Source of the DNA: Struthio camelus
Lineage: Eukaryota > Chordata > Aves > Struthioniformes > Struthionidae
NCBI RefSeq assembly: GCF_040807025.1
Contig: NW_027182594.1
Location: 182,690-246,689, forward strand
Direction of reading: 5' to 3'
DNA: 64,000 nucleotides
Shown: positions 1-9,545 of the stretch, piece after piece
Position numbering within the stretch: position 1 is the stretch's first letter
How the letters are laid out: every line of letters begins with the position of its first letter
Notes under the pieces: model-generated
Database searches by the model: none
Seen by the model: only the letters and a program-made list of their open reading frames with translations
What the model was told of the DNA's origin: nothing
Made by a program: the position numbers and the translations under genes

Positions 1-34
1 CCTCGCGTGGGGGGGGGTTTAAAGTGGTCAAAGT

Positions 35-620
35 GCAGGGGGGGGGGCCGGACGCCTGGGCCCCCTCAGGGTGGGGGATGGGGCCGTGCTTGCTTCTGTC
101 CCGAGCTGGGGAAGGGACCCAGGCGTCCGGGGGGGACCCGGCTCCCAGCGACGCTACTGGCCTGAACTGGAAATGGGTCGCTGGGAGGAACTGGGGGAGG
201 GGAGGGGCCTCAGGGGGCCCAGGCGTCCGGCCCCCCCCCCCCAAAAAAAAAACCCCTCGACCTCCCGGTTGTCCCAGCAGGACCCCGGTGTCCGGGCAGG
301 CTTGCCTCAGCACCCGGACGCCTGGGCCCCCTCTGGCTGGGGGGGAGCAGCAGAGTCTAGTGGTTGGGGGTGGGGCCACCCGGACGCCTGGGTCCCTGGG
401 GGGGGGGGGGCAGTGCAGTCTAGCGGTTGGGGGGGGGGAGGGTGCGGGGGGGGGGCCCGGACGCCTGGGCCCCCTCCTGGAGTTGTGCTTTAAACCAGCC
501 CTCGGGCCGGGGAATAAATATTTACAAGTGTGTGGTTGGGGGGGGGGGGGAACGGGGCCCAGGCGTCCGGGGACCCCCCCAGGTCTGGGAGGGCCCAGGC
601 GTCCGGCCCTCGTGGGGGTG
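35..620. repeat. Core-motif minisatellite in the 3' region of an upstream plus-strand gene
   Basis: Irregularly spaced copies of the shared core (GGACGCCTGGGCCCC or its complement) in both orientations, separated by G or C runs. The poly(A) signal at 513-518 suggests the left part is the 3' UTR or last intron of a plus-strand gene. No recognisable coding exon was seen in 1-512. Confidence 0.7.
513..518 (+). terminator. AATAAA poly(A) signal of an upstream plus-strand gene
   Basis: AATAAA lies in a short A/T-rich patch and is followed after about 15 bases by a GT-rich stretch (GTGTGTGGTTGG), the usual layout of a cleavage site and downstream element. The gene it ends lies outside the window and is convergent with DBP. 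In human the gene convergent with DBP is SPHK2, so an SPHK2 3' end is the best guess; this is synteny inference only. Confidence 0.55.
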
Positions 621-954
621 GGGTGGGGGGAAAACAGTCCAGTTCGGGGGACCCCGCCGGGGCGGAGCCGGGTCCCGGTTCCGGGGGGTCCCGGTTCCGG
701 GGGGTCCCGGTCCGGCTCCCCAACCCCTCCGCCGGCCGGCTCTCATCCCGGCTCCCGGCTCCGCGCCGCCTCCAGGTCAGTTTTAGGCTCTTGCCCGGTC
801 CCGGTTCCAGATCCCGGTTCCGGGTCGGTGCCGGTTCCGGCTCCCGGTCCCGGGTGGCAGCTCCACGCCGGTTCCAGGTCGGGGCCGGTTCCCCAGCTCC
901 GGTCCAGGCCGGCGCCGGCTGCCCGTCCTGGGCCGCTTCCAGGTTGTTTCCGGT

Positions 955-1456
955 CCCGGGCGGACCTGGGCGGTTCTGGGCAGTCCCAGGTGGTTCTGGG
1001 TGGTCCCAGGCGGTTCCAGGTGGTGCCGGGCGGTCCCAGGCGGTCCCGGGCGGTCCTGGGCGGTTCCGGGCGGTTCCAGGCGGTCTCGGGCGGTCCCGGG
1101 CAGTCCCAGGCAGTCCCGGGCGGTTCTGGGCGGTCCCAGGCGGTCCCGGGCGGTTCCAGGTGGTGCCGGGTGGCTCTGGGCGGTCCCGGGCGGTCCCAGG
1201 CGGTCCCAGGCGGTTCTGGGCAGTCCCAGGCGGTCCCGGGCGGTCCCAGGCGGTCCCAGGCGGTTCTGGGCAGTCCCAGGCGGTCCTGGGCGGTTCCGGG
1301 CGGTCCCAGGCGGTCCCGGGCGGTCCTGGGCGGTCCTGGGCGGTTCCGGGCGGTCCCAGGCAGTCCCGGGCGGTTCTGGGCGGTCCCAGGCGGTCCCGGG
1401 CGGTTCCAGGTGGTGCCGGGTGGCTCCGGGCGGTGCCGGGCGGTGCCGGGCGGTGC
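955..1456. repeat. 10-bp tandem array (CGGTCCCGGG) in the DBP 3' UTR/flank
   Basis: About fifty head-to-tail copies of a 10-bp unit, CGGTCCCGGG or CGGTCCCAGG with TT variants, ending directly at the DBP stop codon. On the DBP sense strand this would be the start of the 3' UTR. No AATAAA or ATTAAA was found on the minus strand between 541 and 1456, so the DBP poly(A) site is not resolved. Confidence 0.85.
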
Positions 1457-3836
1457 TCACAGGGCGCCGTGCCGGGCCTCGTAGCGGGCCAGCAGCGAGC
1501 GGTAGCGGCCCAGCTCCTGGCGCGCGGCCAGCACCTCCTGCCGCAGCAGCGCGTTCTCCCGCTCCAGGAAGGCGGCGCGCACCGAGATCTGGTTCTCCTT
1601 GAGGCGCCGGGCGTCCCGCGAGCGCTTCGCCGCCTCGTTGTTCTTGTAGCGCCGGCTCCAGTACTTCTCGTCCTGCCGGCGGGCCCCGGACGCCTGGGTC
1701 CCTCCCGGACGCCTGGGTCCCCCCCCTCCCCGCCCCGCCCCCAAGCACCCAGGTTTCCCCCAGTCCCACCCTGGGTCCCCTGGATGCTCCTGTTCTGCCC
1801 AGGACACCTGGGTGCTGCCTGGGTGCCGGGGACCCATCAGGCACTCGGGGACCACCCGGACGCCTGGGTCCCTCCCGGACTCCTGGGCCCCTGGCTGCCT
1901 GGGTCCCTCCTGGCTGCCTGGGTCCTTCCCAGACACCTGGGCCCTCCCGGACACCTGGGTCCCTCCCGGACTCCTGGGTCCCTCCCGGACACCTGGGCCC
2001 TTTCCCAGCCACCTGGGTCCCTCCCGGACACCTGGGCCCTCCCGGACTCCTGGATCCCTCCCGGACACCTGGGCCCTTTCCCAGCCACCTGGGCCCTCCC
2101 GGACGCCTGGGCCCCTGGATGCCTGGGTCCCTTCCAGCTGCCTGGGCCCCTGGAAACCCAGGTCCCCCCAGACACCTGGGTCCCTCCCGGACGCCTGGGC
2201 CCCTGGATGCCTGGGTCCCTCCCAGCTGCCTGGACCCCCAGACACACGGGTGGCCCCAGACGCCTGGGTCCCTCCCGGACACCTGGGTCCCTGCCGGACG
2301 CCTGGGCCCCGCGCCCGCGCCGGGCTGCCCACCTTCTGCTCCTCGGGCACGTGGATCTTGCGGGCTTTCTTCATGATGGGCTGGGGCCGGAGCTCCTCCT
2401 GGGAGAAGCGGCGCTTGCGGGGGTCGAAGGCCTCGGGGCCGGGCGCGCTGGGGAGCGCCGGGGCGGCGGCGGCCGGCGCGAAGTTCGGCAGCACCTCGAG
2501 CTCCGGGGCGGCGCCGGGGCTGGGGGCGGCGCGGGGCGGCGCCGGGGCTGGGCCGCCCGCTCAGACCGGGCCCCCGCGCCCGCCGCCCCCGTCGCGACCC
2601 GGGGGGGGGGGGGGCTGGCCCGGACGCCTGGGTCCCCCCGGGGAGGGGGAGATGGGGGCGGAGCAGGGGCACCCGGACGCCTGGGTCCCCTGGGGGGGGT
2701 ATGGGGGGGAGACCCCGGACGCCTGGGTCCCTGGGGGGGGATATGGGGGGGTGGGAGACCCCGGACGCCTGGGTCCCTGGGGGGGGCTATGGGGGGTGGG
2801 AGACCCCGGACGCCTGGGTCCCTGGGGGGGGCTATGGGGGGGGGAGACCCCGGACACCTGCGTCCCTGGGGGGGGCTATGGGGGGGTGGGAGACCCCGGA
2901 CGCCTGGGTCCCTGGGGGGGGATATGGGGGGGAGACCCCGGACGCCTGGGTCCCTGGGGGGGGATATGGGGGGGGGAGACCCCGGACACCTGGGTCCCTG
3001 GGGGGGGCTATGGGGGGGGAGACCCCGGACACCTGGGTCCCTGGGGGGGGATATGGGGGGGGGAGACCCCGGACACCTGGGTCCCTGGGGGGGGCTATGG
3101 GGGGGTGGGAGACCCCGGACGCCTGGGTCCCTGGGGGGGGATATGGGGGGGGAGACCCTGGACGCCTGGGTCCCTGGGGGGGGATATGGGGGGGGGAGAC
3201 CCCGGACGCCTGGGTCCCTGGGGGGGGCTATGGGGGGGTGGGAGACCCCGGACGCCTGGTCCCCTGGGGGGGGGGGGGCAGGGCAATGCACAGGGTGTGG
3301 TGGGGGCACCCGGACGCCTGGGCCCTGGGGTGCTGGGGGTGGGGTCAAGCCCTGGATGCCTGGGTCCCCTGGGGTGGGTATGGGGGGGGGGAGACCCCAG
3401 ACGCCTGCGTCCCTGGGGGGGGGCTACGGGGGGGGAGACCCCGGACGCCTGCGTCCCTGGGGGGGGGGGGCTATGGGGGGGGGGAGACCCCGGACGCCTG
3501 GGTCCCCTGGAGGCTGCGGGGGTGGGGTCAGGTCCCGGACGCCTGGGTCCCCGGGGGGAGGTTATGGGGGGCAATGGGGGCACGGCCGGGTGCCCGGACG
3601 CCTGGGCCCCGGGGGGCGGGGGGACGCACCGGCGGGGCGCTCGCGGTCGCGGTCGCGGTCGCGCTCGGGGGGCGTCGCCGGCAGCCCGTGCTCCCGCAGG
3701 AACTCGTCCAGGTCGACGTACTCGAGGTCGCCCAGCGGCCCCGGGCGCTCCCAGAGCAGCGGCGCCCCGAAGGGCCCCGGCGCCCCCCGGCCCGGGCAGC
3801 CGCCCGCCTCCTCCATGGGCGCCCGCTCCGCCGCCC
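1457..3836 (-). CDS. DBP: DBP, D-box binding PAR-bZIP transcription factor (N-terminus not resolved)
   Basis: Circadian output transcription factor that binds D-box elements as a dimer in the nucleus. Three coding exons are supported by splice sites and phase: 3630-3836 (contains [16 protein letters not shown], the conserved activation segment), 2333-2547 (PAR region, [13 protein letters not shown] then [15 protein letters not shown]) and 1457-1672 (71 residues from [12 protein letters not shown]: basic region with [12 protein letters not shown], then a leucine zipper, ending HGAL and TGA). Phases 1 and 0 join without shift. The 2547 acceptor was chosen over a nearby AG at 2521-2520 because only it keeps phase. 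The first coding exon known in mammals was not recognised. An in-frame ATG at 3814-3816 with good context would give 205 residues against about 325 in human. TEF and HLF are excluded by the DBP-like C-terminus and LLWER segment. Confidence 0.92.
1681..2330. repeat. Core-motif minisatellite filling the last DBP intron
   Basis: Tandem CGGACGCCTGGGTCCCTCC-type units of about 17-20 bp, with many CGGACACCTGGG variants (G to A at the CpG) and some with TCCTGG. The array occupies almost the whole intron between exons 2333-2547 and 1457-1672. Confidence 0.9.
2615..3615. repeat. Core-motif minisatellite filling the middle DBP intron
   Basis: About 20 units of roughly 45-55 bp: the core GACCCCGGACGCCTGGGTCC followed by a CTGGGGGGGG run and a TATGGGGGG spacer. 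The unit differs from the neighbouring DBP introns in spacer but keeps the core. On the sense strand of DBP the runs are C-rich. Confidence 0.9.
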
Positions 3837-3849
3837 CTGCCGCGGCCCG

Positions 3850-5345
3850 TCACCACCCGGACGCCTGGGTCCCCGCCTGGGGGGCCCGGACGCCTGGGTG
3901 CCCCTCGCCCAGGACGCCTGGGTCCCCACCACCCACCACACCTGGGTGCCCCTCGCCCAGGACGCCTGGGCCCCCACCTCCCGGACACCTGGGTCCCCCT
4001 CGCCCAGGACGCCTGGGCCCCCACCTCCCGGACACCTGGGTCCCCCCTCCCGGACGCCTGGGTCCCCACCTCCTGGACGCCTGGGCCCCCCTCACCCAGG
4101 ACACCTGGGTCCCCCTCACCCAGGATGCCTGGGCCCCCACCTCCTGGACGCCTGGGTGCCCCTCGCCCAGGACGCCTGGGTCCCCACCACCCACCACACC
4201 TGGGTGCCCCTCGCCCAGGACGCCTGGGTCCCCACCTCCCGGACACCTGCGTCCCCGCCTGAGGGGCCCGGACACCTGGGCCCCCACCTCCCGGACGCCT
4301 GGGTCCCCCTCGCCCAGGACACCTGGGCCCCCACCTCCCGGACGCCTGGGTCCCCCTTGCCCAGGACACCTGGGCCCCCACCTCCCGGACGCCTGGGCCC
4401 CCACCTCCCGGACACCTGGGTCCCCCTCACCCAGGACGCCTGGGCCCCCACCTCCCGGATGCCTGGGCCCCCCTCACCCAGGACGCCTGGGCCCCCACCC
4501 CCCGGACACCTGGGCCCCCACCTCCCGGACGCCTGGGCCCCCACCTCCTGGACGCCTGGGTCCCCCTCACCCAGGACGCCTGGGCCCCCACCTCCCAGAC
4601 ACCTGGGTCCCCCTCGCCCAGGACACCTGGGTCCCCACCTCCCGGACGCCTGGGCCCCCACCTCCCGGACACCTGGGTCCCCCTCGCCCAGGACGCCTGG
4701 GCCCCCCTCGCCCAGGACGCCTGGGCCCCCACCTCCAGGACGCCTGGGTCCCCCTCACCCAGGACGCCTGGGCCCCCACCTCCCGGACACCTGGGTCCCC
4801 CTCGCCCAGGACGCCTGGGTCCCCACCTCCCGGACACCTGGGCCCCCACCCCCCGGACGCCTGGGCCACCTCCCGGACGCCTGGGTCCCCCTCACTCAGG
4901 ACGCCTGGGCCCCCACCTCCCGGACACCTGGGTCCCCCTCGCCCAGGACGCCTGAGCCCCCACCTCCAGGACACCTGGGCCCCCACCTCCCGGACGCCTG
5001 GGTCCCCCTCGCCCAGGACACCTGGGCCCCCACCTCCCGGACACCTGGGCCCCCCTCACCCAGGACGCCTGAGCCCCCACCTCCAGGACGCCTGGGTCCC
5101 CCTCACCCAGGACACCTGGGCCCCCCTCGCCCAGGACGCCTGGGTCCCCCTCGCCCAGACGCCTGGGTCCCCCTCGCCCAGACGCCTGGGTCCCTGGGCC
5201 TGTGGGGCCCGGACGCCTGGGTCCTTTGCTGGCTGGGGGGGCAGGGGGGGTGGAGGGACCGGGTCGGGGGGGGGGGTCGCCTGGGTTCTGCCCCCATTCG
5301 GGGCGGGGGGGGGGGGAGGAGAAGGAGCCCGGACGCCTGGGCCCT
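3850..5345. repeat. Core-motif minisatellite upstream of DBP exon 3630-3836
   Basis: About 60 copies of the core with a CACCTCC or CCCTCGCCCAGGA spacer, alternating ACGCCTGGG and ACACCTGGG forms. It ends in a G-rich stretch near 5280. It probably lies in DBP intron 1. Confidence 0.9.
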
Positions 5346-5473
5346 CCCCCCCCCACAGTGGCGGTTAATCCGGGCGCTGGCGGGGGGCAGCGGTGCCGGG
5401 GGGGGGGCGGCACGCGGGGGGGCCGCGTGCGAGGGGCCCGGGGGGGGGGGCGCGGCGCCTCGTGAGCCGCCCG

Positions 5474-5758
5474 CACGTGCCGGGCCGCGCGCGGGCCGCC
5501 CACGTGACACCCCCGGGGGGGGGGGGTGGGCGGCGCGCGCCGGCCACACGCGTGTGCGCGCCTCGGGCGTGCGCGTGGGCACGTGTCCCCGCCGCGGGGT
5601 GCGTGTGTGCGGGGGGGGGGGGGGGTCACACGCCTGCACGGCGGCGGCACGTGCCGGGGCGGCGGGGGGAGCGCGGCGGGGGGGGGGGGCCGGGCACGCG
5701 TGCACACGTGTGTGCGTGGCGCTGCACGCGTGCGCGCCGGCCCGGCCCGGCCCACGTG
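5474..5758. promoter_or_regulatory. Cluster of six CACGTG E-boxes in the DBP 5' region
   Basis: CACGTG occurs at 5474-5479, 5501-5506, 5580-5585, 5648-5653, 5705-5710 and 5753-5758, in a GC- and CG-rich stretch with alternating CACACGCGTGTG-like sequence. In mammals Dbp is driven by CLOCK:BMAL1 through E-boxes in its promoter and introns; the same control is inferred here. A good minus-strand donor (GAG then GTGAGC at 5768-5767) adjoins the cluster and could be the end of a DBP 5' exon, but no DBP N-terminal peptide is visible there. Confidence 0.65.
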
Positions 5759-5839
5759 CCGCGCTCACCTCGCCTGACCCCGCTGCGCCAGCCGGGGGGG
5801 GGGGGCCGGATCGCCCCCTCCCTCCCCGAAAACGGGAGA

Positions 5840-6425
5840 GCGGCCAAAAGGGGGCCCAGGCGTCCGGGAAGGGGGATCCCCCCCCCCAAAAAGGGGGCCC
5901 AGGAGTCCGGGAGGGAATTGTCCCCGATGGGGGGGCCCAGGTGTCCGGGGGGGGCGCCCAGGCGTCCGGGAAGGGGGATCCCCCCCCCAAAAAGGGGGCC
6001 CAGGAGTCCGGGAGGGAATTGTCCCCGATGGGGGGGCCCAGGCGTCCGGGAAGAGGGATCCCTCCCCAAAAGGGGGCCCAGGCGTCCGGGGGGGGCCCAG
6101 GCGTCTGGGGAGGGAATCATCCCCGATGGGGGGGCCCAGGCGTCCGGGAGGGAATCGTCCCTGATGGGGGGGCCCAGGCGTCCGGGGGGGCCCAGGCGTC
6201 TGGGGAGGGAATCATCCCCGATGGGGGGGCCCAGGCGTCCGGGGGGGCCCAGGCGTCCGGGAGGGAATCGTCCTCGATCGGGGGGCCCAGGTGTCCGGGG
6301 GGACCCAGGCGTCCGGGGAGGGGGATTCTCCCCCAAAAGGGGGCCCAGGCGTCCGGGGGGGGGGAATCGTCCCCCAAAAGGGGGCCCAGGCGTCCGGGGG
6401 GCGGCGGCGGGGGGGCCCAGGCGTC
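5840..6425. repeat. Core-motif minisatellite (inverted orientation) 5' of DBP
   Basis: Units of about 40-80 bp with GGGGCCCAGGCGTCCGGG followed by spacers such as AAGGGGGATCCCCCCCC or AGGGAATCGTCCCCGATGG. The orientation is opposite to the arrays at 1681-5345. Confidence 0.88.
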
Positions 6426-6429
6426 CTGC

Positions 6430-6830
6430 CGCGGCCCCTCCCCCGGTCCCCGCTGTCTCCAGCCCCCCCCGGTGCCCCCCCCGGTGCCCCCCCCGGGTCC
6501 CCCCGGTGCCGACCTGGCCCGTCGCGCCCCGCCGTCCCCCGGCCCTCGGCATGTGCCGCCCGCGGCCACCGCGCACCGCGATTCCCCCCCCAACACCGCC
6601 CCTCGCCCCGCCCCTCGCCCCGCCCCGCGCGAGGCCCCGCCCCCGCCCGCCGGCCCCGCGCCAATCGCCGCCCGGCTCCGCGCTCAGCCCCGCCCACCGG
6701 CGCCGCCTCCTCCGGCGGGGCGGGGCGGGGGGCGAGGGGGCGGGGCGATGGTGGGCGGGGCTGAGCGCGCGTGGCTCCGCCCCCCTCGGCGCAGGCTCCG
6801 CCCCCGGGGCGGGACGTGGGCGGGGGGGTG
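6430..6830. promoter_or_regulatory. CpG-island-like GC-box region, possible DBP promoter
   Basis: Non-repetitive CG-rich sequence with many CCCGCCCC/GGGGCGGGG boxes and one CCAAT (near 6660). A minus-strand donor-like CAG/GTCGG sits at 6514-6512. It is a candidate promoter or first-exon region for DBP, but no coding sequence is recognised. Confidence 0.35.
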
Positions 6831-7870
6831 TATTGCCCCCTATGGCCCCCCATTGCCCCCCTCATTCCCCTCCATATTGCCCCCATTGGACCCCCCACCC
6901 CCCATTGCCCCCTCCCCATTGCCCTCCCCCTTATTGCCCCATTGCCCCCCATATTGCCCCCATTTCCCCCCTTATTGCCCCATTGCCCCCCCTCATTCCC
7001 CCATATTGCCCCCTCCCAATTACCCCCATTGCCCCCCCATATTGCCCCATTGCACCCCACACTACCCTCCCTATTGCCCCCAGTGCCCCCTCCCCATTAC
7101 CCCCATTGCCCCCCATTGCCCCCCATTGCCCCATTTCCCTATTGCACCCCCATATTGCCCCCATTGCCCCTCTATTGCCCCCTCCCCATTACCCCCATTT
7201 CCCCCCCATTTCCCCCATTGCCCCCATTGCCCCCTCCCCATTACCCCCATTTCCCCCCATTTCCCCCATTGCCCCATTGCACCCCCATATTGCCCCCATT
7301 GCCCCCTCCCCATTACCCCCATTGCCCCCCATTCCCCCCTCATTGCCCCATTGCACCCCCCCATATTGCCCCATTGCCCCCCCATTGCCCCATTGCACCC
7401 CCACTACCCTCCCTATTGCCCCCCATTGCCCCCTCCCCATTTCCCCATTGCACCCCCATATTGCCCCCATTGCACCCCAGTGCCCCCTCCTCATTACCCC
7501 CATTTCCCCCCATTTCCCCCCATTGCCCCATTGCACCCCCCATATTGCCCCCATTGCCCCTCTATTGCCCCCTCCCCATTACCCCCCATTTCCCCCCATT
7601 GCCCCATTGCACCCCCCCATATTGCCCCCATTGCCCCCTCCCCATTACCCCCATTTCCCCCCCATTGCCCCATTGCACCCCCCCATATTGCCCCCATTGC
7701 CCCCTCCCCATTACCCCCATTGCCCCCCATTTCCCCCATTTCCCATTTGCACCCCCCATATTGCCCCCATTGCCCCTCTATTGCCCCCTCCCCATTACCC
7801 CCATTGCCCCTCATTTCCCCCCCATTGCCCCACTGCACTCCCCCCATATTGCCCCCCATTGCCCGCCCCG
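6830..7870. repeat. Pyrimidine-rich tandem array (CCCCATTGCCCC)
   Basis: About 1 kb built from CCCCATTGCCCC, CCCCATATTGCCCC and CCTCCCCATTACCCCC subunits with weak 60-100 bp higher-order patterns. No exon is seen. The G-rich complement has frequent runs of four or more Gs. Confidence 0.9.
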
Positions 7871-7969
7871 GGATCGCACCCCCCCCATTCCCCCCCTCCT
7901 CATCGCCCCTCCCGCCCAGAAAGGGGCGGGGCTGCGGCTCCCCGCCCGCCCCGCCCCCGGCGCCACCCG

Positions 7970-8195
7970 CAGCCAATGGGAGCGCGCGGGGGGCGGGGCC
8001 GTGTCATGCGGCCGGGCCATGGGGGCCGGGGGGGGGGGGGGGCGGGTGACCTAGATTTAGCCAATGGGGCCGCTCGGCCGGGGCGGGGCCTGACCCAGTT
8101 TTAGCCAATGGGGAGCGAGCGGCCTGCGGGGCGCGGAGCACGTGGGGCGGCACGTGCCGGGGCGGGGGGGGGGCGGGGGCGGCCGCGCTCTTAAA
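7970..8195. promoter_or_regulatory. CCAAT boxes plus tandem E-box (CACGTG N6 CACGTG)
   Basis: Three AGCCAATGGG boxes (near 7971, 8063 and 8103) precede two CACGTG hexamers at 8139-8144 and 8151-8156, separated by exactly 6 bp, and a CTTAAAG element near 8188. Two E-boxes 6-7 bp apart are the known high-affinity arrangement for paired CLOCK:BMAL1. This is likely the distal DBP promoter/enhancer. The direction of transcription is not settled. Confidence 0.6.
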
Positions 8196-8289
8196 GGGGC
8201 CGCGCGCTGCGGGCGCCGCTCCGCGGGGGGCCCAGGCGTCCGGGCCGGTTTCCCCCCCCCCCCGGGGCCCGGTGTTCACGGGGACCCTT

Positions 8290-8830
8290 CACCCCCCCGT
8301 TAGCGACCCCGGTAATGAGCCCCCCCATGACCCCCCGCCGTTAACGACCCCGTTAACGACCCCCCCTCATTAACGAGGGACCCTGGTAACGAGGCCCCCA
8401 CGACCCCCCTCGTTAACGACCCCGGTAATGAGCCTCCCATGACCCCCCTCGTTAACGAGGGACCGTGGTAACGAGCCCCCCATGACCCCCCCTCGTTAAC
8501 GAGGGACCTGCGGTAACGAGGCCCCCTATGACCCCCCTCATTAATGAGGGCCCAGTAATGAGGATCCCGGCGCTAACGAGGATCCTGCAGCAACGAGGAT
8601 CCCGTGACCCCAGGGCTAACGAGGATCCCACGTTAACGAGGATCCCGCGGTAACGAGGTCCCGGTGCTAATGAGGCCCCGGCAGTAATGAGGATCCCGGC
8701 GCTAACGAACTCCTGCAGTAATGAGGATCCTGTGGTAACGAGGATCCCGTGACCCCAGCGCTAACGAGGATCCCGCGGTAACGAGGATCCCGTGACCCCA
8801 GTGCTAACGAGGACACCGCGGTAACGAGCC
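8290..8830. repeat. GTTAACGAGGATCCC-type degenerate tandem array
   Basis: About 25 degenerate units of roughly 15-30 bp containing TAACGAGG, often GTTAACGA, joined by ACCCCGG or ATCCCG. A relic of the same word (CGTAACGAGG, CTCGTTAACG) reappears at 14567-14590. It lies just downstream of the FIZ1 poly(A) signal. Confidence 0.85.
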
Positions 8831-8846
8831 CCGGGGTCTTTGAGTG

Positions 8847-8852
8847 TTTATT
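8847..8852 (-). terminator. FIZ1: AATAAA poly(A) signal of FIZ1
   Basis: TTTATT on the plus strand reads AATAAA on the minus strand, in a short unique stretch between two arrays. It would give FIZ1 a 3' UTR of about 1.7 kb running from 10536 to about 8830. Confidence 0.6.
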
Positions 8853-8959
8853 AGCAGCGACGACAAACGAGCCGAGTCGCGGGTTCGTTAGCGGCCCCGT
8901 AACGAGGTGGGGGGAGGGTCATTACAGCCCCTCGTGATGCCCCCATCCCCCCAACGGGG

Positions 8960-9545
8960 ACGTTGTCCCCACGGCGGTGGGGACGTCACGGGGACGTCAC
9001 GGGGACGTCACGGGTGACACGGGAACATCACGGGGACATCACGGGTGACACGGGGACGTCATGGGGACCTCATGGGTGACACGGGAACATCACGGGGACG
9101 TCATGCGTGTCACAGGGATGTCACGGGGACGTCACAGGTGTCACAGGGACCTGGTGCCAACGTCATGGCATGGCCAGAGACCCCACGGGTGACACGAGGA
9201 CCTCATCCTGACGTCATGGTGTGACTGGGGACCCCATGGGGACCTCGTCCTGAGGTCACAGCACGGCCAAGGCCCCTGTGGGGACCTCGTCCCAACGTCA
9301 CAGCCTGGCTGGGGACCCCTTACTGCCGCAGGGACCTTGTCCCGACATCACAGCATGGCTGGAGACGCCACAGGGACCTCCTCCTGACGTCATGGCATGG
9401 CCAAGCACATCATGGGTGTCGCTGGGCCCTCGTGCCGATGTCGTGCTATGGCCAGTGACCCCATGGAGACCTCATCCCAACATCGCGGCATGGCCGGGCA
9501 CCCCACAGGTGCCATAGGGACCTCGTCCCAATGTCATGGCGTAAG
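8960..9545. repeat. Degenerate GACGTCACGGG / GACCCCATGGGGACC array in the FIZ1 3' UTR
   Basis: From 8960 to 9160 about 12 copies of GGGGACGTCACGGGTGACAC-like units. These grade into 30-60 bp degenerate repeats (CCCCATGGGGACCTCGTCC) up to 9545. No coding evidence. Confidence 0.75.

Noticed and set aside
7811-8020. MARP-starting minus-strand frame as the DBP first coding exon
   Set aside because: Only the first four residues match the mammalian start, later residues do not, and no donor with the required phase follows. It is kept only as a possibility in the DBP finding.
530-8104. Very long open frames (over 900-1,700 codons) across the DBP region
   Set aside because: They run straight through minisatellites, translate as PDAWAP/RTPG/GRLGP repeats in several frames at once, and cover the real DBP exons on the other strand. 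Stop codons are simply rare in this GC-rich sequence.
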